Shown piece by piece: positions 43,442 through 52,398 of a stretch of DNA of 64,000 nt (position 1 is its first letter; each line of letters begins with the position of its first letter). Below the pieces are notes generated by a model. The model was not told the DNA's origin. It was given only the letters and a program-made list of their open reading frames with translations, and made no database searches. The DNA lies in contig PCBI01000003.1 of assembly GCA_002730875.1 (NCBI GenBank), positions 150,789 to 214,788 of the forward strand, given 5' to 3'. The stretch is from Spirochaetaceae bacterium (lineage in GTDB: Bacteria; Spirochaetota; Leptospiria; Leptospirales; Leptonemataceae). A program made the translations under genes and the position numbers.

Positions 43442-44932
43442 ATGAAGTTTGGAACAATCAGAAGCTATATAGACGGGAAGTACAGCGATGCGAACGCGTC
43501 GCGCCAGATCAGTATACAATACCCGGCCACAAACGAAGAGATAGGCAGGGCCGACGTCGCCAATGAAGCCGAGCTGAACGCTGCAGTGAAAATCGCCCGG
43601 AAGGCGCAGAAACAATGGGCTTCCATGCTTCCCGCCGAAAGGTCTCGAATCCTGCATAAAGCCTCGGTACTGATTCGCGAAAGAAACGATGAGCTCGCCA
43701 CTCTGGAAGTATGGGATACCGGCAAACCCATCCAGGAAGCGCTGAGCGTAGATATTGTATCCGGAGCCGATGCCGTGGAGTACTTTGCCCATGCGGCGGC
43801 GTTGCTTAAAGGGGACTACTATCCTCTGGGCGAAAGCCATGCCTATTCCATCCCGGAACCGTTAGGTGTGGTAGGCGGAATCGGTGCCTGGAATTACCCC
43901 TTTCAGATTGCCTGCTGGAAATCGGCGCCTGCCCTGGCCGGCGGAAATGCCATGATATACAAGCCCAGCGAGCTCACCATGATGACGGCTCTGAAGCTGG
44001 CCGAAATCTATAAAGAAGCCGGGCTGCCCGACGGCCTTTTTCAGGTGCTTCTGGGCGATGCGGAACTGGGCAAAGCCATAGTAGCTCATCCGGACATCCA
44101 TAAGATATCGCTCACCGGCGAAGTGGGCACGGGAAAGAAGATCATGGCCAGCGCCGCCGCAACACTGAAGCATGTTACCCTGGAACTGGGCGGCAAATCG
44201 CCCCTGATCGTCTTCGACGATGCAGACATTGGCAACGCAGTACAGGCGGCCATGATGGCAAACTTCTACACCCAGGGCGAAATATGCTCGAACGGAACTC
44301 GTGTATTTGTTCACTCGTCGGTCAAAGACGGTTTCTTACAGGAACTCAAAAGATGCACCGAAAAGCTGATTGTCGGCGATCCCATGGATCCGGCCACCCA
44401 GGTAGGAGCCCTTATCAGCCGGCAACATTACGAAAAAGTTAACGGTTACCTGCAACTGGGCAAAGAGCAAGGCGCCACTGCATTTCTGGGCGCCTCGGAG
44501 CCAGAGCTCAAACCTTCCAGCCAGCTGAGCGTGGACGAACTCAAGAAAGGGAACTTTGTAGCTCCGACTGTCTTCACGGACTGCAGGGACGATATGCGGA
44601 TTGTATGCGAAGAGATTTTCGGACCGGTAATGAGCGTACTGACGTTCGAAACGGAAGTAGAAGCGGTGCAAAGGGCCAACAACACTCCGTTTGGCCTGGC
44701 CGCCGGGCTATTCACCCGCGATGTAAACCGAGCCCATCGCGTAAGCCGTCAGTTGCAGGCTGGTATCATCTGGGTAAACAATTACAACCTTACGCCTATT
44801 GAGATTCCCTTCGGCGGCTACAAACAATCAGGTATGGGTCGCGAAAACTCGCTGGAGGCTTTGAAGCATTATACTCAAATAAAGACGGTGTATGTAGAAA
44901 GCGGAGATGTGGATTCACCGTATAGAGTTTAG
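43442..44932 (+). CDS. betB: Betaine-aldehyde dehydrogenase
   Basis: 496 residues, normal length. It oxidises betaine aldehyde to glycine betaine with NAD(P). Motifs: PLGVVGGIGAWNYPFQIACW, KPSELTMMTALKLAEI, LTGEVGTGKKI, the catalytic Glu in VTLELGGKSPLIVF, the catalytic Cys in GEICSNGTRVFV, and EEIFGPVMSVL, all as in BetB/TMABA dehydrogenases (GQVCSNGTRVFV). Its context between a choline transporter and a choline dehydrogenase fixes the role. The 218-nt spacer before it is unusually A-rich, without an obvious promoter. ATG 43442 has AAGG 9 nt upstream. Confidence 0.95.
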   Translation: MKFGTIRSYIDGKYSDANASRQISIQYPATNEEIGRADVANEAELNAAVKIARKAQKQWASMLPAERSRILHKASVLIRERNDELATLEVWDTGKPIQEALSVDIVSGADAVEYFAHAAALLKGDYYPLGESHAYSIPEPLGVVGGIGAWNYPFQIACWKSAPALAGGNAMIYKPSELTMMTALKLAEIYKEAGLPDGLFQVLLGDAELGKAIVAHPDIHKISLTGEVGTGKKIMASAAATLKHVTLELGGKSPLIVFDDADIGNAVQAAMMANFYTQGEICSNGTRVFVHSSVKDGFLQELKRCTEKLIVGDPMDPATQVGALISRQHYEKVNGYLQLGKEQGATAFLGASEPELKPSSQLSVDELKKGNFVAPTVFTDCRDDMRIVCEEIFGPVMSVLTFETEVEAVQRANNTPFGLAAGLFTRDVNRAHRVSRQLQAGIIWVNNYNLTPIEIPFGGYKQSGMGRENSLEALKHYTQIKTVYVESGDVDSPYRV

Positions 44933-45156
44933 CGTCCGCGCTAACGATCGGACTCTGCGATAAGAGAGGAAACGCACAGATGGGGCACCCTTTTCGCACG
45001 GAAGGCCAGGACAGAAGGGCAAGCCATCGGCCATTTGTCTTTCCGGTAGTCCAGCGAAGACGCCGTTTTCTGATGGATAGTAACCGGAGGATTGCCTGCG
45101 GCATGAAGCCTGTGTGAGCAAGGCTCGGATAAAGAATAGAAACAAGGTACTGAAGA

Positions 45157-46836
45157 ATGGAAAAGCAATACGATTACATAATTGTGGGCGGTGGATCCGC
45201 CGGATGCGTGTTAGCCAATCGGCTGAGTAAAGATCCGCAAAATCGAGTACTGATGCTGGAAGCCGGCAGACCGGACTATATCTGGGATTTGTTCATCCAT
45301 ATGCCAGCGGCGCTCACCATTCCCATTGGCAGCAAATACTACGATTGGATGTATGAATCGGAACCGGAACCCTATATGGATGGACGCAAGGTCTATCATG
45401 CCAGAGGCAAGGTCCTTGGCGGGTCCAGCTCTATCAATGGGATGATATTTCAGCGGGGCAATCCCATGGACTACGAAAAATGGGGTCAGCTACCCGGAAT
45501 GCAGCACTGGGACTATGCCCACTGCCTGCCCTATTTCAAGCGAATGGAATCCTGCATGGCGGAAAAGCCGGCCGCTCAGAATAAGTTTAACACGGCAACA
45601 CCCAGTCGTAGCCGACAGTTCCGCGGTATCGAAGGTCCTCTATGGCTGGAACGGGGGCCTGGCGTTAATCCCCTCTTCTCGGCCTTTCTGGAGGCTGCCG
45701 AACAGGCAGGCCATCCACGAACAGATGACGTAAACGGCTATCGTCAGGAGGGCTTTGCTCTATTCGATAGAAATGTTAAACAGGGACGACGTTGGAGCGC
45801 GGCTCGCGCCTACTACCATCCGGTGAAGCATCGAAAAAACCTGGAGCTTCGAAGTCGGGTGCTGACCACGAGAATCCTATTCGAGGGAAAACGTGCAGTG
45901 GGCATCGAATACAGGAAAGGAAAGACTACACATCAGGTTCGCGGCGCAGAAATCATTCTGTGTGCGGGAGCATTCAATAGTCCACAGTTGCTCCAATTAT
46001 CTGGAGTAGGCGATGCGAATCATCTACAGGGACTGGACATACCGGTGGTAAACGATCTTAAAGGCGTGGGCGAGAACCTCATGGATCATCTTGAGGTCTA
46101 TGTGCAATACAAATGCCTCAAGCCTGTGTCCATGAATCCGGCCACCAAACTATGGAGAAAACCCTTCATTGGCTTCCAATGGCTGTTTCGAAAAGGTCCG
46201 GCCGCCACCAATCATTTCGAAGCGGGCGGCTTCATTAAAAGCAACCGGTCCGAACAGTATCCGAATCTGATGTTTCACTTTTTGCCTCTGGCCATTCGCT
46301 ATGACGGTTCCAGTCCGGAAGGCGGCCATGGTTACCAGGTGCATGTAGGTCCCATGTTTTCCGATGCCCGGGGCCATGTGCGAATCAAGTCAACGGATCC
46401 TACCGAACATCCGGCGGTGCTGTTTAACTATCTTAGCACCGAACAGGACCGCCGTGAATGGGTGGAAGCGATTCAGAGCGCCAGGGAGATCCTCAATCAG
46501 CCAGCCATGAAGGAATACAATGGCGGCGAAATATCGCCGGGTCCGGAAGTAGACACTCCAGAGAAGATACTCAAATGGGTGGCCGAAGATGCGGAAACAG
46601 CGTTGCATCCTTCGGGAACCTGCAAGATGGGTACGGACAGTATGGCCGTAGTAGATCCCAATGATTTCAAGGTGCATGGCATGGAAGGTCTTCGCGTAGT
46701 GGATGCATCCATTATGCCGATTATTACCAACGGAAACATCTATGCCCCGGTAGTGATGATGGCCGAAAAAGCTTCGGATGCCATTCTGGGAAACACTCCC
46801 CTGACACCGGAACACCTGGAATTCTACCGGGGCTGA
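45157..46836 (+). CDS. betA: Choline dehydrogenase (GMC oxidoreductase)
   Basis: 559 residues, full length. It is a flavoprotein that oxidises choline to betaine aldehyde (and can go further), membrane-associated. Motifs: [16 protein letters not shown] (ADP-binding), [20 protein letters not shown] (GMC signature 1), [15 protein letters not shown] (signature 2), and near the C-terminus HPSGTCKMG followed by [20 protein letters not shown] with the active-site His/Asn. It follows betB by 224 nt. The three genes (transporter, betB, betA) make a complete import-and-oxidise route for the osmoprotectant glycine betaine. No betI repressor gene lies in the window. Confidence 0.95.
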   Translation: MEKQYDYIIVGGGSAGCVLANRLSKDPQNRVLMLEAGRPDYIWDLFIHMPAALTIPIGSKYYDWMYESEPEPYMDGRKVYHARGKVLGGSSSINGMIFQRGNPMDYEKWGQLPGMQHWDYAHCLPYFKRMESCMAEKPAAQNKFNTATPSRSRQFRGIEGPLWLERGPGVNPLFSAFLEAAEQAGHPRTDDVNGYRQEGFALFDRNVKQGRRWSAARAYYHPVKHRKNLELRSRVLTTRILFEGKRAVGIEYRKGKTTHQVRGAEIILCAGAFNSPQLLQLSGVGDANHLQGLDIPVVNDLKGVGENLMDHLEVYVQYKCLKPVSMNPATKLWRKPFIGFQWLFRKGPAATNHFEAGGFIKSNRSEQYPNLMFHFLPLAIRYDGSSPEGGHGYQVHVGPMFSDARGHVRIKSTDPTEHPAVLFNYLSTEQDRREWVEAIQSAREILNQPAMKEYNGGEISPGPEVDTPEKILKWVAEDAETALHPSGTCKMGTDSMAVVDPNDFKVHGMEGLRVVDASIMPIITNGNIYAPVVMMAEKASDAILGNTPLTPEHLEFYRG

Positions 46837-47052
46837 ATGGCCTCGTCACGAGTTCGTAACATTCTGTCAAAATCCTGGCCGAATGAAACAACGAAGGGTC
46901 ATGAATTGGGGGCCGCGCCTGCCGGGGGCCACCTGCCGGGCCCTTGAGAATACGCCCGCAACCGATTGCACCCTGGTTAATAGTTTGACCGGAGCTATCA
47001 GTCTATAGACTTTACCTTTCGTAGTCTTAGACCAGTCCAACGGAGTGACATC

Positions 47053-48354
47053 TTGAAATCCGGAACAATTCTAATACCTCTTGTATTGATCGCAATGATC
47101 TGGCAGAGTTCGGCGCTGGCGGACACCGTAATCCTCAAGAATGGGCAGGAACTGGACGGAACGGTCATCGCGGCGGAAGAAGAAGCAATTATTCTCGATA
47201 CAGCCGGTGGCCCCCTGCGCATCAGAAAGGAACAGATTCTACAAGTATTCGTAGGCGACGAATACAGGAATGCCTCTCCAGAAAGACAACGGCAGATGGT
47301 AGAGGCGGAAGAAGAAAAGCAAACCCAATCCCCGGACCCGGAGCAGGATCGCACAGAAGACGCCGAGGCTACCGAAAACCAGAGTCAGGATTTACCCGGG
47401 AACCTGGCACAATTGAACAACGACAGGATAGTGATCTGGGCCGGCGCGGGTCCGGCTTATGGGCGAGTAGAGTCCCAGCAGTTGCTGGATGAGTTTCGCA
47501 CGCGTCAGCTCCTGCCCAGCAGCTTTCTCCTGCCGAGGTATGCGAAAAGGCCGGCAGGGATAGAAACCACGGCAGGGTTCCAGGCTCCGTTGTTGTTTAA
47601 CTTTCGATTCGGCGCCCGGGTAAGCGTGGAAGGGCTGTCGGCGAACCGGGAACTGGTCGAACGCGGAAGGGATCTGGTGAACCCGACCGCCGCCCAGGAA
47701 AAATCCGGAGTGGGTCTGGAAGAGCTTTATCAAAATGAACGTAAATATGCTTCGGCGCACATTGAATACCCGTTTAGCGGCTCGCTGCTTAACGGTGCGT
47801 TTCAGTTTGCCCCTTTACTGGGCTATGCAGGGCAGCGACAGGATTCCAGGACACAAACATTGTTCACCGGTATCTTACTTCCGTTCGGACGGTACACCGC
47901 TCTGGAACAGATGCAAATGGATTCTGTAGATGAAGGTCCTCTGGCCGGACTCAGGCTGACCTACTTTCGCGGCCCCATTGAGATCTCCAGTCTGATTTAC
48001 GTCTTCCACCGAGAAGGATTTTTTAGACTGACCAGTACCAGGCTGGCCTCGGGCGGCAATGCAGGATTGGCCTTTCAGGAGGCCCGGATGGAACACATTC
48101 GCGAGGGGGTTTATGGCGACCTTTCGGCAACCTACTGGATCGGACAAATCGGCCTTTTTCTGACCCTTGCCCACCAGAGATCCAACATGACCGATTACAA
48201 CGGTAACTTCTATTCCAGCGGCACCAACAATACGGGCACCAGCGCCACTACGGAGTTCCAGACCTTCCTTTTCTCCAGTCTGGCCGCTATGGATTCTGGC
48301 GATACGCGAGCGTCCAGCGAATCGCTCCAGTTTGGAGTCCGATTCGCGTTCTAG
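47053..48354 (+). CDS. Outer-membrane beta-barrel protein with N-terminal Sm-like domain
   Basis: 433 residues from a TTG start at 47053, which has GGAG 7 nt upstream and leads directly into a signal peptide (ILIPLVLIAMIWQSSALA). Residues 24-70 are a small SH3/Sm-like repeat domain (DTVILKNGQELDGTVIAAEEEAI, then GPLRIRKEQILQVF) found at the N-terminus of several spirochaete outer-membrane proteins. A Glu/Gln-rich, probably disordered linker (80-118) follows. The rest has alternating amphipathic strands (for example RFGARVSVEGL, GAFQFAPLLGYAG, LAGLRLTYFRGPIEISSLIYV) and ends in Phe (FGVRFAF), the outer-membrane insertion signature. Transported substrate unknown. Confidence 0.8.
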   Translation: MKSGTILIPLVLIAMIWQSSALADTVILKNGQELDGTVIAAEEEAIILDTAGGPLRIRKEQILQVFVGDEYRNASPERQRQMVEAEEEKQTQSPDPEQDRTEDAEATENQSQDLPGNLAQLNNDRIVIWAGAGPAYGRVESQQLLDEFRTRQLLPSSFLLPRYAKRPAGIETTAGFQAPLLFNFRFGARVSVEGLSANRELVERGRDLVNPTAAQEKSGVGLEELYQNERKYASAHIEYPFSGSLLNGAFQFAPLLGYAGQRQDSRTQTLFTGILLPFGRYTALEQMQMDSVDEGPLAGLRLTYFRGPIEISSLIYVFHREGFFRLTSTRLASGGNAGLAFQEARMEHIREGVYGDLSATYWIGQIGLFLTLAHQRSNMTDYNGNFYSSGTNNTGTSATTEFQTFLFSSLAAMDSGDTRASSESLQFGVRFAF

Positions 48355-48605
48355 ACTGCAAGACTCCCGCCCGCGCCTCGGCCGCTGGTTTCTTTCTAAC
48401 ACAACTCCTTCACCATTACCGAGAATCGGCGGCGGCAACGGACAGATTCCTGTCCGCAGTATCCGGCCGGAGCGGCTAGCTTTTGAGATTCATCCAATCC
48501 CATTTCGAACCAGTTTTAGTCTCCGTCGTCTAAATGAGAGTTGAATTCCAGGGGCTAGCCGGCATGATACGGCCCAGCCCACGAGGCAACCCCGGAGAAA
48601 AGTAC

Positions 48606-50018
48606 ATGAATCAGGCAAAAAGAATCCGCAATCTACTGGCGCTGGTTGGTCTTCTGTGCGCCGGTCCCCTGCTAGCTAAACCTACAGGAGACCAGGTCAA
48701 TGAAGCGATCTGCGATGGCGATTTGAATGCGGTACAGCGCTATGTTGCCCAGGGCTGGGGGATCAATGACCCTCTGGACGCAGAAGGCGAGAATACAGCC
48801 CTTACGCTGGCCTCTTACTGCTACGGCGGCCAACCGGAGATCGCGGCCTGGCTGCTCCAACGCGGAGCGGACGTAAACAAACATGCCCGGGACCACTACT
48901 CGAATCTAATGTGGGCCCTGAGAAGCGTTGATGCCGAAGGCGATGCAATGCACAAAGTAGCCTGGGACATGATTCGAAAAGGGGCGAACGTTGATTATCA
49001 TGATAGCACTCATGGTCGAACGGCTCTAATGCTGGCCTCCAGCAATGGAGATCTGAAGATAGTGCAAGAACTCATTCGAAGAGGCGCCGATCGGAATCGG
49101 AAAACCAAAAGCGATTGGTGCGTTTCAGGAAACTACGATCTACAGTGCACGGCCATGGACTATGCCAGGCTGGACGGTAATGTTGAAATCGCGTTGTTTC
49201 TGGAAGGCAAGAATCCAGCAACATACAAGCAATCGCTGCATTATGCCGCCAGGCAGGGGGACCTGGCCCGCGTGCAGGCCCTGATACAGTCCGGCGCGGA
49301 CGTAAATGCAGCAGAAGATATGTCCCAACTCACTCCCCTTCACTATGCTGTCCGAGGCAATCACCTGGCGGTTGTGAAGGCGCTCCTGGCCGCAGGGGCA
49401 AAACCCTCTCCACAGGACTATGTTGGTATTACTCCGTTGCGGGATGCCATTGTAAAATATCGCAAAGAGATGGCTATGGCCTTGATCAATGCGGGAGCTA
49501 CCGGCAGTTCCGAACAATTGCAGGGTTGCGGCGGCGGACTCACAGAATTTGGATGGGCGCTGAGCTATGGTTTATTCGATGTTGCGAAGCTTCTCATTGA
49601 GAAGAATGCAGTCGATCTTCAAGGGGGCTGGGGCGTTTTTCGCGAGATTGACGGCGCCAATGAAGAGACGGTGCGCATAGCGGAAATGGTTCTGATCAGG
49701 GGCGCGAAACCTCCCGAAGATTACATTTCGCTTCTGGAAAAATGGCACACGGAGTACAATTACGAATACGCTCCACAGATCATTGCGCTGGTTAAGAAGC
49801 ACGAGCAGAAACCTGTAATCCCTATTCCCAGTATCTTGATCCCCGACAATCCGGACTTTGATCCTTCTGCTCCGCCGGAACCCCGGGCTCTGGAGTCGCT
49901 GAAGATTCGCACTCGTTCTCTGAAGCCGGACCCGGAACTGCAAGAGAAGATCGAAAGAAGTAAGCAATTCTACGATAAGAAGGAACGTTTGTCCCCGGAC
50001 CTGCATACCACCAGGTAA
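48606..50018 (+). CDS. Exported ankyrin-repeat protein
   Basis: 470 residues from ATG 48606 (GGAG 8 nt upstream). The signal peptide is NLLALVGLLCAGPLLA with probable cleavage before KPTGDQ. At least seven ankyrin repeats follow, for example ENTALTLASYCYGGQPEIAAWLLQRGADVNK, GRTALMLASSNGDLKIVQELIRRGAD and LTPLHYAVRGNHLAVVKALLAAGA (patterns listed in part). After about residue 400 a Pro-rich tail (IPIPSILIPDNPDFDPSAPPEP) leads to a charged C-terminus. Periplasmic ankyrin proteins often act as protein-binding or catalase-protecting partners (AnkB); here the role is open. It converges on the PLP-enzyme gene. Confidence 0.88.
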   Translation: MNQAKRIRNLLALVGLLCAGPLLAKPTGDQVNEAICDGDLNAVQRYVAQGWGINDPLDAEGENTALTLASYCYGGQPEIAAWLLQRGADVNKHARDHYSNLMWALRSVDAEGDAMHKVAWDMIRKGANVDYHDSTHGRTALMLASSNGDLKIVQELIRRGADRNRKTKSDWCVSGNYDLQCTAMDYARLDGNVEIALFLEGKNPATYKQSLHYAARQGDLARVQALIQSGADVNAAEDMSQLTPLHYAVRGNHLAVVKALLAAGAKPSPQDYVGITPLRDAIVKYRKEMAMALINAGATGSSEQLQGCGGGLTEFGWALSYGLFDVAKLLIEKNAVDLQGGWGVFREIDGANEETVRIAEMVLIRGAKPPEDYISLLEKWHTEYNYEYAPQIIALVKKHEQKPVIPIPSILIPDNPDFDPSAPPEPRALESLKIRTRSLKPDPELQEKIERSKQFYDKKERLSPDLHTTR

Positions 50019-50030
50019 CGCTGAGACGCA

Positions 50031-50076
50031 CCGGTTCGGGCCAGGTGAAGCTTCCGGTTCGGGCCAGGTAAGCTCC
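50031..50076. repeat. Two tandem copies of a 23-bp repeat
   Basis: CCGGTTCGGGCCAGGT followed by (G)AAGCT(T/C)C occurs at 50031-50053 and 50054-50076, in the gap between the convergent ankyrin and PLP-enzyme genes. The second copy forms the left arm of the hairpin at 50054-50091. Confidence 0.7.
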
Positions 50077-50091
50077 TGGGCCTGGAACCGG
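50054..50091. terminator. Long hairpin between convergent genes
   Basis: CCGGTTC...GGGCCAGG (50054-50068) pairs with CCTGGGCC...GGAACCGG (50075-50091), an imperfect stem of about 14 pairs with a 6-nt loop. No T-tract follows on either strand. It may terminate or stabilise both convergent transcripts. Confidence 0.5.
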
Positions 50092-50106
50092 AGAATCGGC
50101 TCTACG

Positions 50107-51624
50107 TTACCGATTAAAAGCCAGCTGAAAAGCTTGCTCAATCCGCTCCGGATCTTCCAGGCCCACCGAAATACGAAATAGCCCCGGATCCATGTCCAGG
50201 GACTTCAATTGCTGCCGGCCCTCCGGTGTGGAGACCAGCTCATAGTGCGCCAGATAAAGGTAGAGCATCACCAGGGTAAAATCAGTTCCAAAGGACGGTC
50301 CTTTCAAGACCTGCAATCCATCGTAGACCGGCTCCATTGCTCCGCTTAACTCCATGGTGATCAATCCGCCCGGCAGGATTGCTCCGTTTTGATTTCGAGC
50401 AATCCGACGGTAATTCTCGGCGCAGGGCCCCACATCGGCGGTGAAGATCCTTTTCACCGCCGGATTCTGATTCCAGGTTGCGCAGAGTGCATTCACGTTT
50501 TCGGCAATCTGCTCCATGCGCTTTTCGTAACCCCGGATGCGAAAAGCCACTCGATCCGCATCGGCATCGTATGGAGGTTCAAGATTACGGTCCAGGTTCT
50601 CCTTCATGGCGTCATGAAACCTGGATGAAGGATTGAGCATCACGGCTCCCATCATCACATCGCAGGAGCCGGTGGCGAACTTGGTAAGGCTTTCCACGGC
50701 CACATCGCACAGAGACATGACATCCACACAAACTGAACTTCCTACCGAAATGTCGGCCAGAAGAGCGCATCCCTCTTTCTGGCACAGCTCATAGAGCGAT
50801 TCCATATCCGGAGTTTGCAGCAATGGATTTGTAGGGATCTCGGCAATAATGCCCGCCACTTTCCCGGTATTTCGGGAGATACAATCCTTGAGTTCGTCCA
50901 GAGTTTCCAGATTGTAGATTTGTTCGGAACCGCCGGCAAACTTCTCGATAATACGAATATTGTCTACGTAGAGCCATCCAAGTTGAATCCATATTTCCCG
51001 GCCCGCTCTTGCCTGGACCTCTTGAATGGTCTTGAATGCGCCATAGATACCATTCATTCCACTGACAGAGAGGTAAACTTCGTCCCGGGGCAGTCCGTTC
51101 AGGCGGGCCATTTCAGCACGCACCTGCGAAGCGCCCTGGCCAGACTCGACGCGATCTTCATTCTGCGCCTGCCCCAGCAACCCCCGCTCCAGAAGAAAAT
51201 CTTCCGCGCGACGGGAGCTAACAAGGCAACCGGTATGCTGTATATAGCTGAGTAGATGCGCGGCCAACTTTTGATCCGAGGGGAGCGGAAAGGCCGCCAC
51301 TCCGTCTTCTTCCAGGAGTGGCACGTCTTTATAACCAGCCCAGGAAAACAAAGCCCGGGCCGCCGCCGGAGAGGACACCACCACACAGGGAGCGTCGGAT
51401 GCCGGTAATCTAGATTGGAAATAGGCCAGAAGTTCAGAAACGTAAGGGTGGGCCACAAACCTGGGATAACCAGACTTAATGCGGCTCATTGTTTCGGACC
51501 GCTTCTCTTCGTAGCCAATGACGTCCTGAACTCTGGGTAGGCTCACCGAAACGGCATGCACTGTATCGGGAGGAATGCGGCCTCCCACCTCCGGAACTTC
51601 CGGCAGTGTTCTTGAAGCGGGCAT
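50107..51624 (-). CDS. Cys/Met-metabolism PLP enzyme (cystathionine gamma-synthase-like, long form)
   Basis: 505 residues from ATG 51624, whose A is shared with the stop of rpiA (TGATG). The C-terminal two thirds have the Cys/Met PLP fold: VSGMNGIYGAF, AGIIAEIPTNPLLQTPD, LLADISVGSSVC, and the PLP lysine in ESLTKFATGSCDVMMGAVM. Standard MetB/MetC/MetY enzymes are 380-430 residues. The extra N-terminal 110 residues (for example RVQDVIGYEEKRSETMSRIKSGYPRFV) resemble the long cystathionine-gamma-synthase-like proteins known from fungi and some bacteria. Probable role: C-S lyase or gamma-synthase step of methionine metabolism; exact substrate unknown. Tight coupling to rpiA is surprising for a sulfur-amino-acid enzyme. 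Confidence 0.82.
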   Translation of the reverse strand: MPASRTLPEVPEVGGRIPPDTVHAVSVSLPRVQDVIGYEEKRSETMSRIKSGYPRFVAHPYVSELLAYFQSRLPASDAPCVVVSSPAAARALFSWAGYKDVPLLEEDGVAAFPLPSDQKLAAHLLSYIQHTGCLVSSRRAEDFLLERGLLGQAQNEDRVESGQGASQVRAEMARLNGLPRDEVYLSVSGMNGIYGAFKTIQEVQARAGREIWIQLGWLYVDNIRIIEKFAGGSEQIYNLETLDELKDCISRNTGKVAGIIAEIPTNPLLQTPDMESLYELCQKEGCALLADISVGSSVCVDVMSLCDVAVESLTKFATGSCDVMMGAVMLNPSSRFHDAMKENLDRNLEPPYDADADRVAFRIRGYEKRMEQIAENVNALCATWNQNPAVKRIFTADVGPCAENYRRIARNQNGAILPGGLITMELSGAMEPVYDGLQVLKGPSFGTDFTLVMLYLYLAHYELVSTPEGRQQLKSLDMDPGLFRISVGLEDPERIEQAFQLAFNR

Positions 51625-52325
51625 CAAGGCTCTAGAATCTTCACTCCCGAGGATTCGCCTACGATCACAAAAGCGGGTCTGCACTTTGCGAAAATCCCGT
51701 TTTCTACCACTCCCGAGATAGAATTCAGTTCCTTTTCCATGGCTTCCGCATGAAAGGAATCAAATCGCACATCAAGAACAAAGTTTCCGTGATCGGTAAT
51801 CACTGGTCCGTCCTTTCTCAGAGCCATTCTAAGACTCACCTCTCGCGCACCCAGACGTTCCAGTTCATGACGGACCACATTAATGGCCTGAGGTAGCACT
51901 TCAAGAGGGACCGGAGTTCGTTCCCCCAGACGGGAAACCAGTTTGGAGCCGTCCACTACGCATATGAAGCATGCGGACAGGGTATGCACAATCTTCTCCA
52001 GGGTATGGGCCGCGCCGCCCCCCTTTATGAGATTCAGAGCCGGATCCACTTCATCCGCCCCATCAATGGAAATATCCAGGGTATCGAATGATTCTACCGG
52101 AAAAACCCGTAGACCAGCCTCCCGGGCCAACTGCATGGATTGGTAGGAAGTAACGCAATAGTCGCAATTGAGCGATTCGGTATTCTGCAGCCGCCCGAGC
52201 TCTTCGATGGCCAGGGCGGCCGTGGAGCCGGTCCCCAATCCCACAGACATACCATCCTTAACATGCTTGATCGCTTCAAGAGCGGCCAGGTGTTTGGATT
52301 CTTTGTTTGCATCCGGTTGTCTCAC
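51624..52325 (-). CDS. rpiA: Ribose-5-phosphate isomerase A
   Basis: 233 residues from GTG 52325, normal length. It interconverts ribose-5-phosphate and ribulose-5-phosphate in the pentose phosphate pathway. Motifs: KDGMSVGLGTGSTAALAIEEL (phosphate-binding), SIDGADEVDPALNLIKGGGAA with the catalytic region (TLEKIV carrying the Glu base), VVDGSKLVSRLG, and ITDHGNFVLDVRF. No good Shine-Dalgarno is visible for the GTG. Its last base pair overlaps the start of the PLP-enzyme gene, so the two are co-translated. It follows the SpoIIE-phosphatase gene by 73 nt on the same strand. Confidence 0.95.
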   Translation of the reverse strand: MRQPDANKESKHLAALEAIKHVKDGMSVGLGTGSTAALAIEELGRLQNTESLNCDYCVTSYQSMQLAREAGLRVFPVESFDTLDISIDGADEVDPALNLIKGGGAAHTLEKIVHTLSACFICVVDGSKLVSRLGERTPVPLEVLPQAINVVRHELERLGAREVSLRMALRKDGPVITDHGNFVLDVRFDSFHAEAMEKELNSISGVVENGIFAKCRPAFVIVGESSGVKILEP

Positions 52326-52398
52326 AATCTACGAGAATTGGTAGTCCGGCCTACGGTCAAATGCTTTCCCTGGCGTCGATTTAAACGTTTCGGTCACT

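Noticed and set aside
43178..43840. 220-codon minus-strand frame across the transporter-betB gap
   Set aside because: It runs antisense to two clear genes and contains no recognisable domain.
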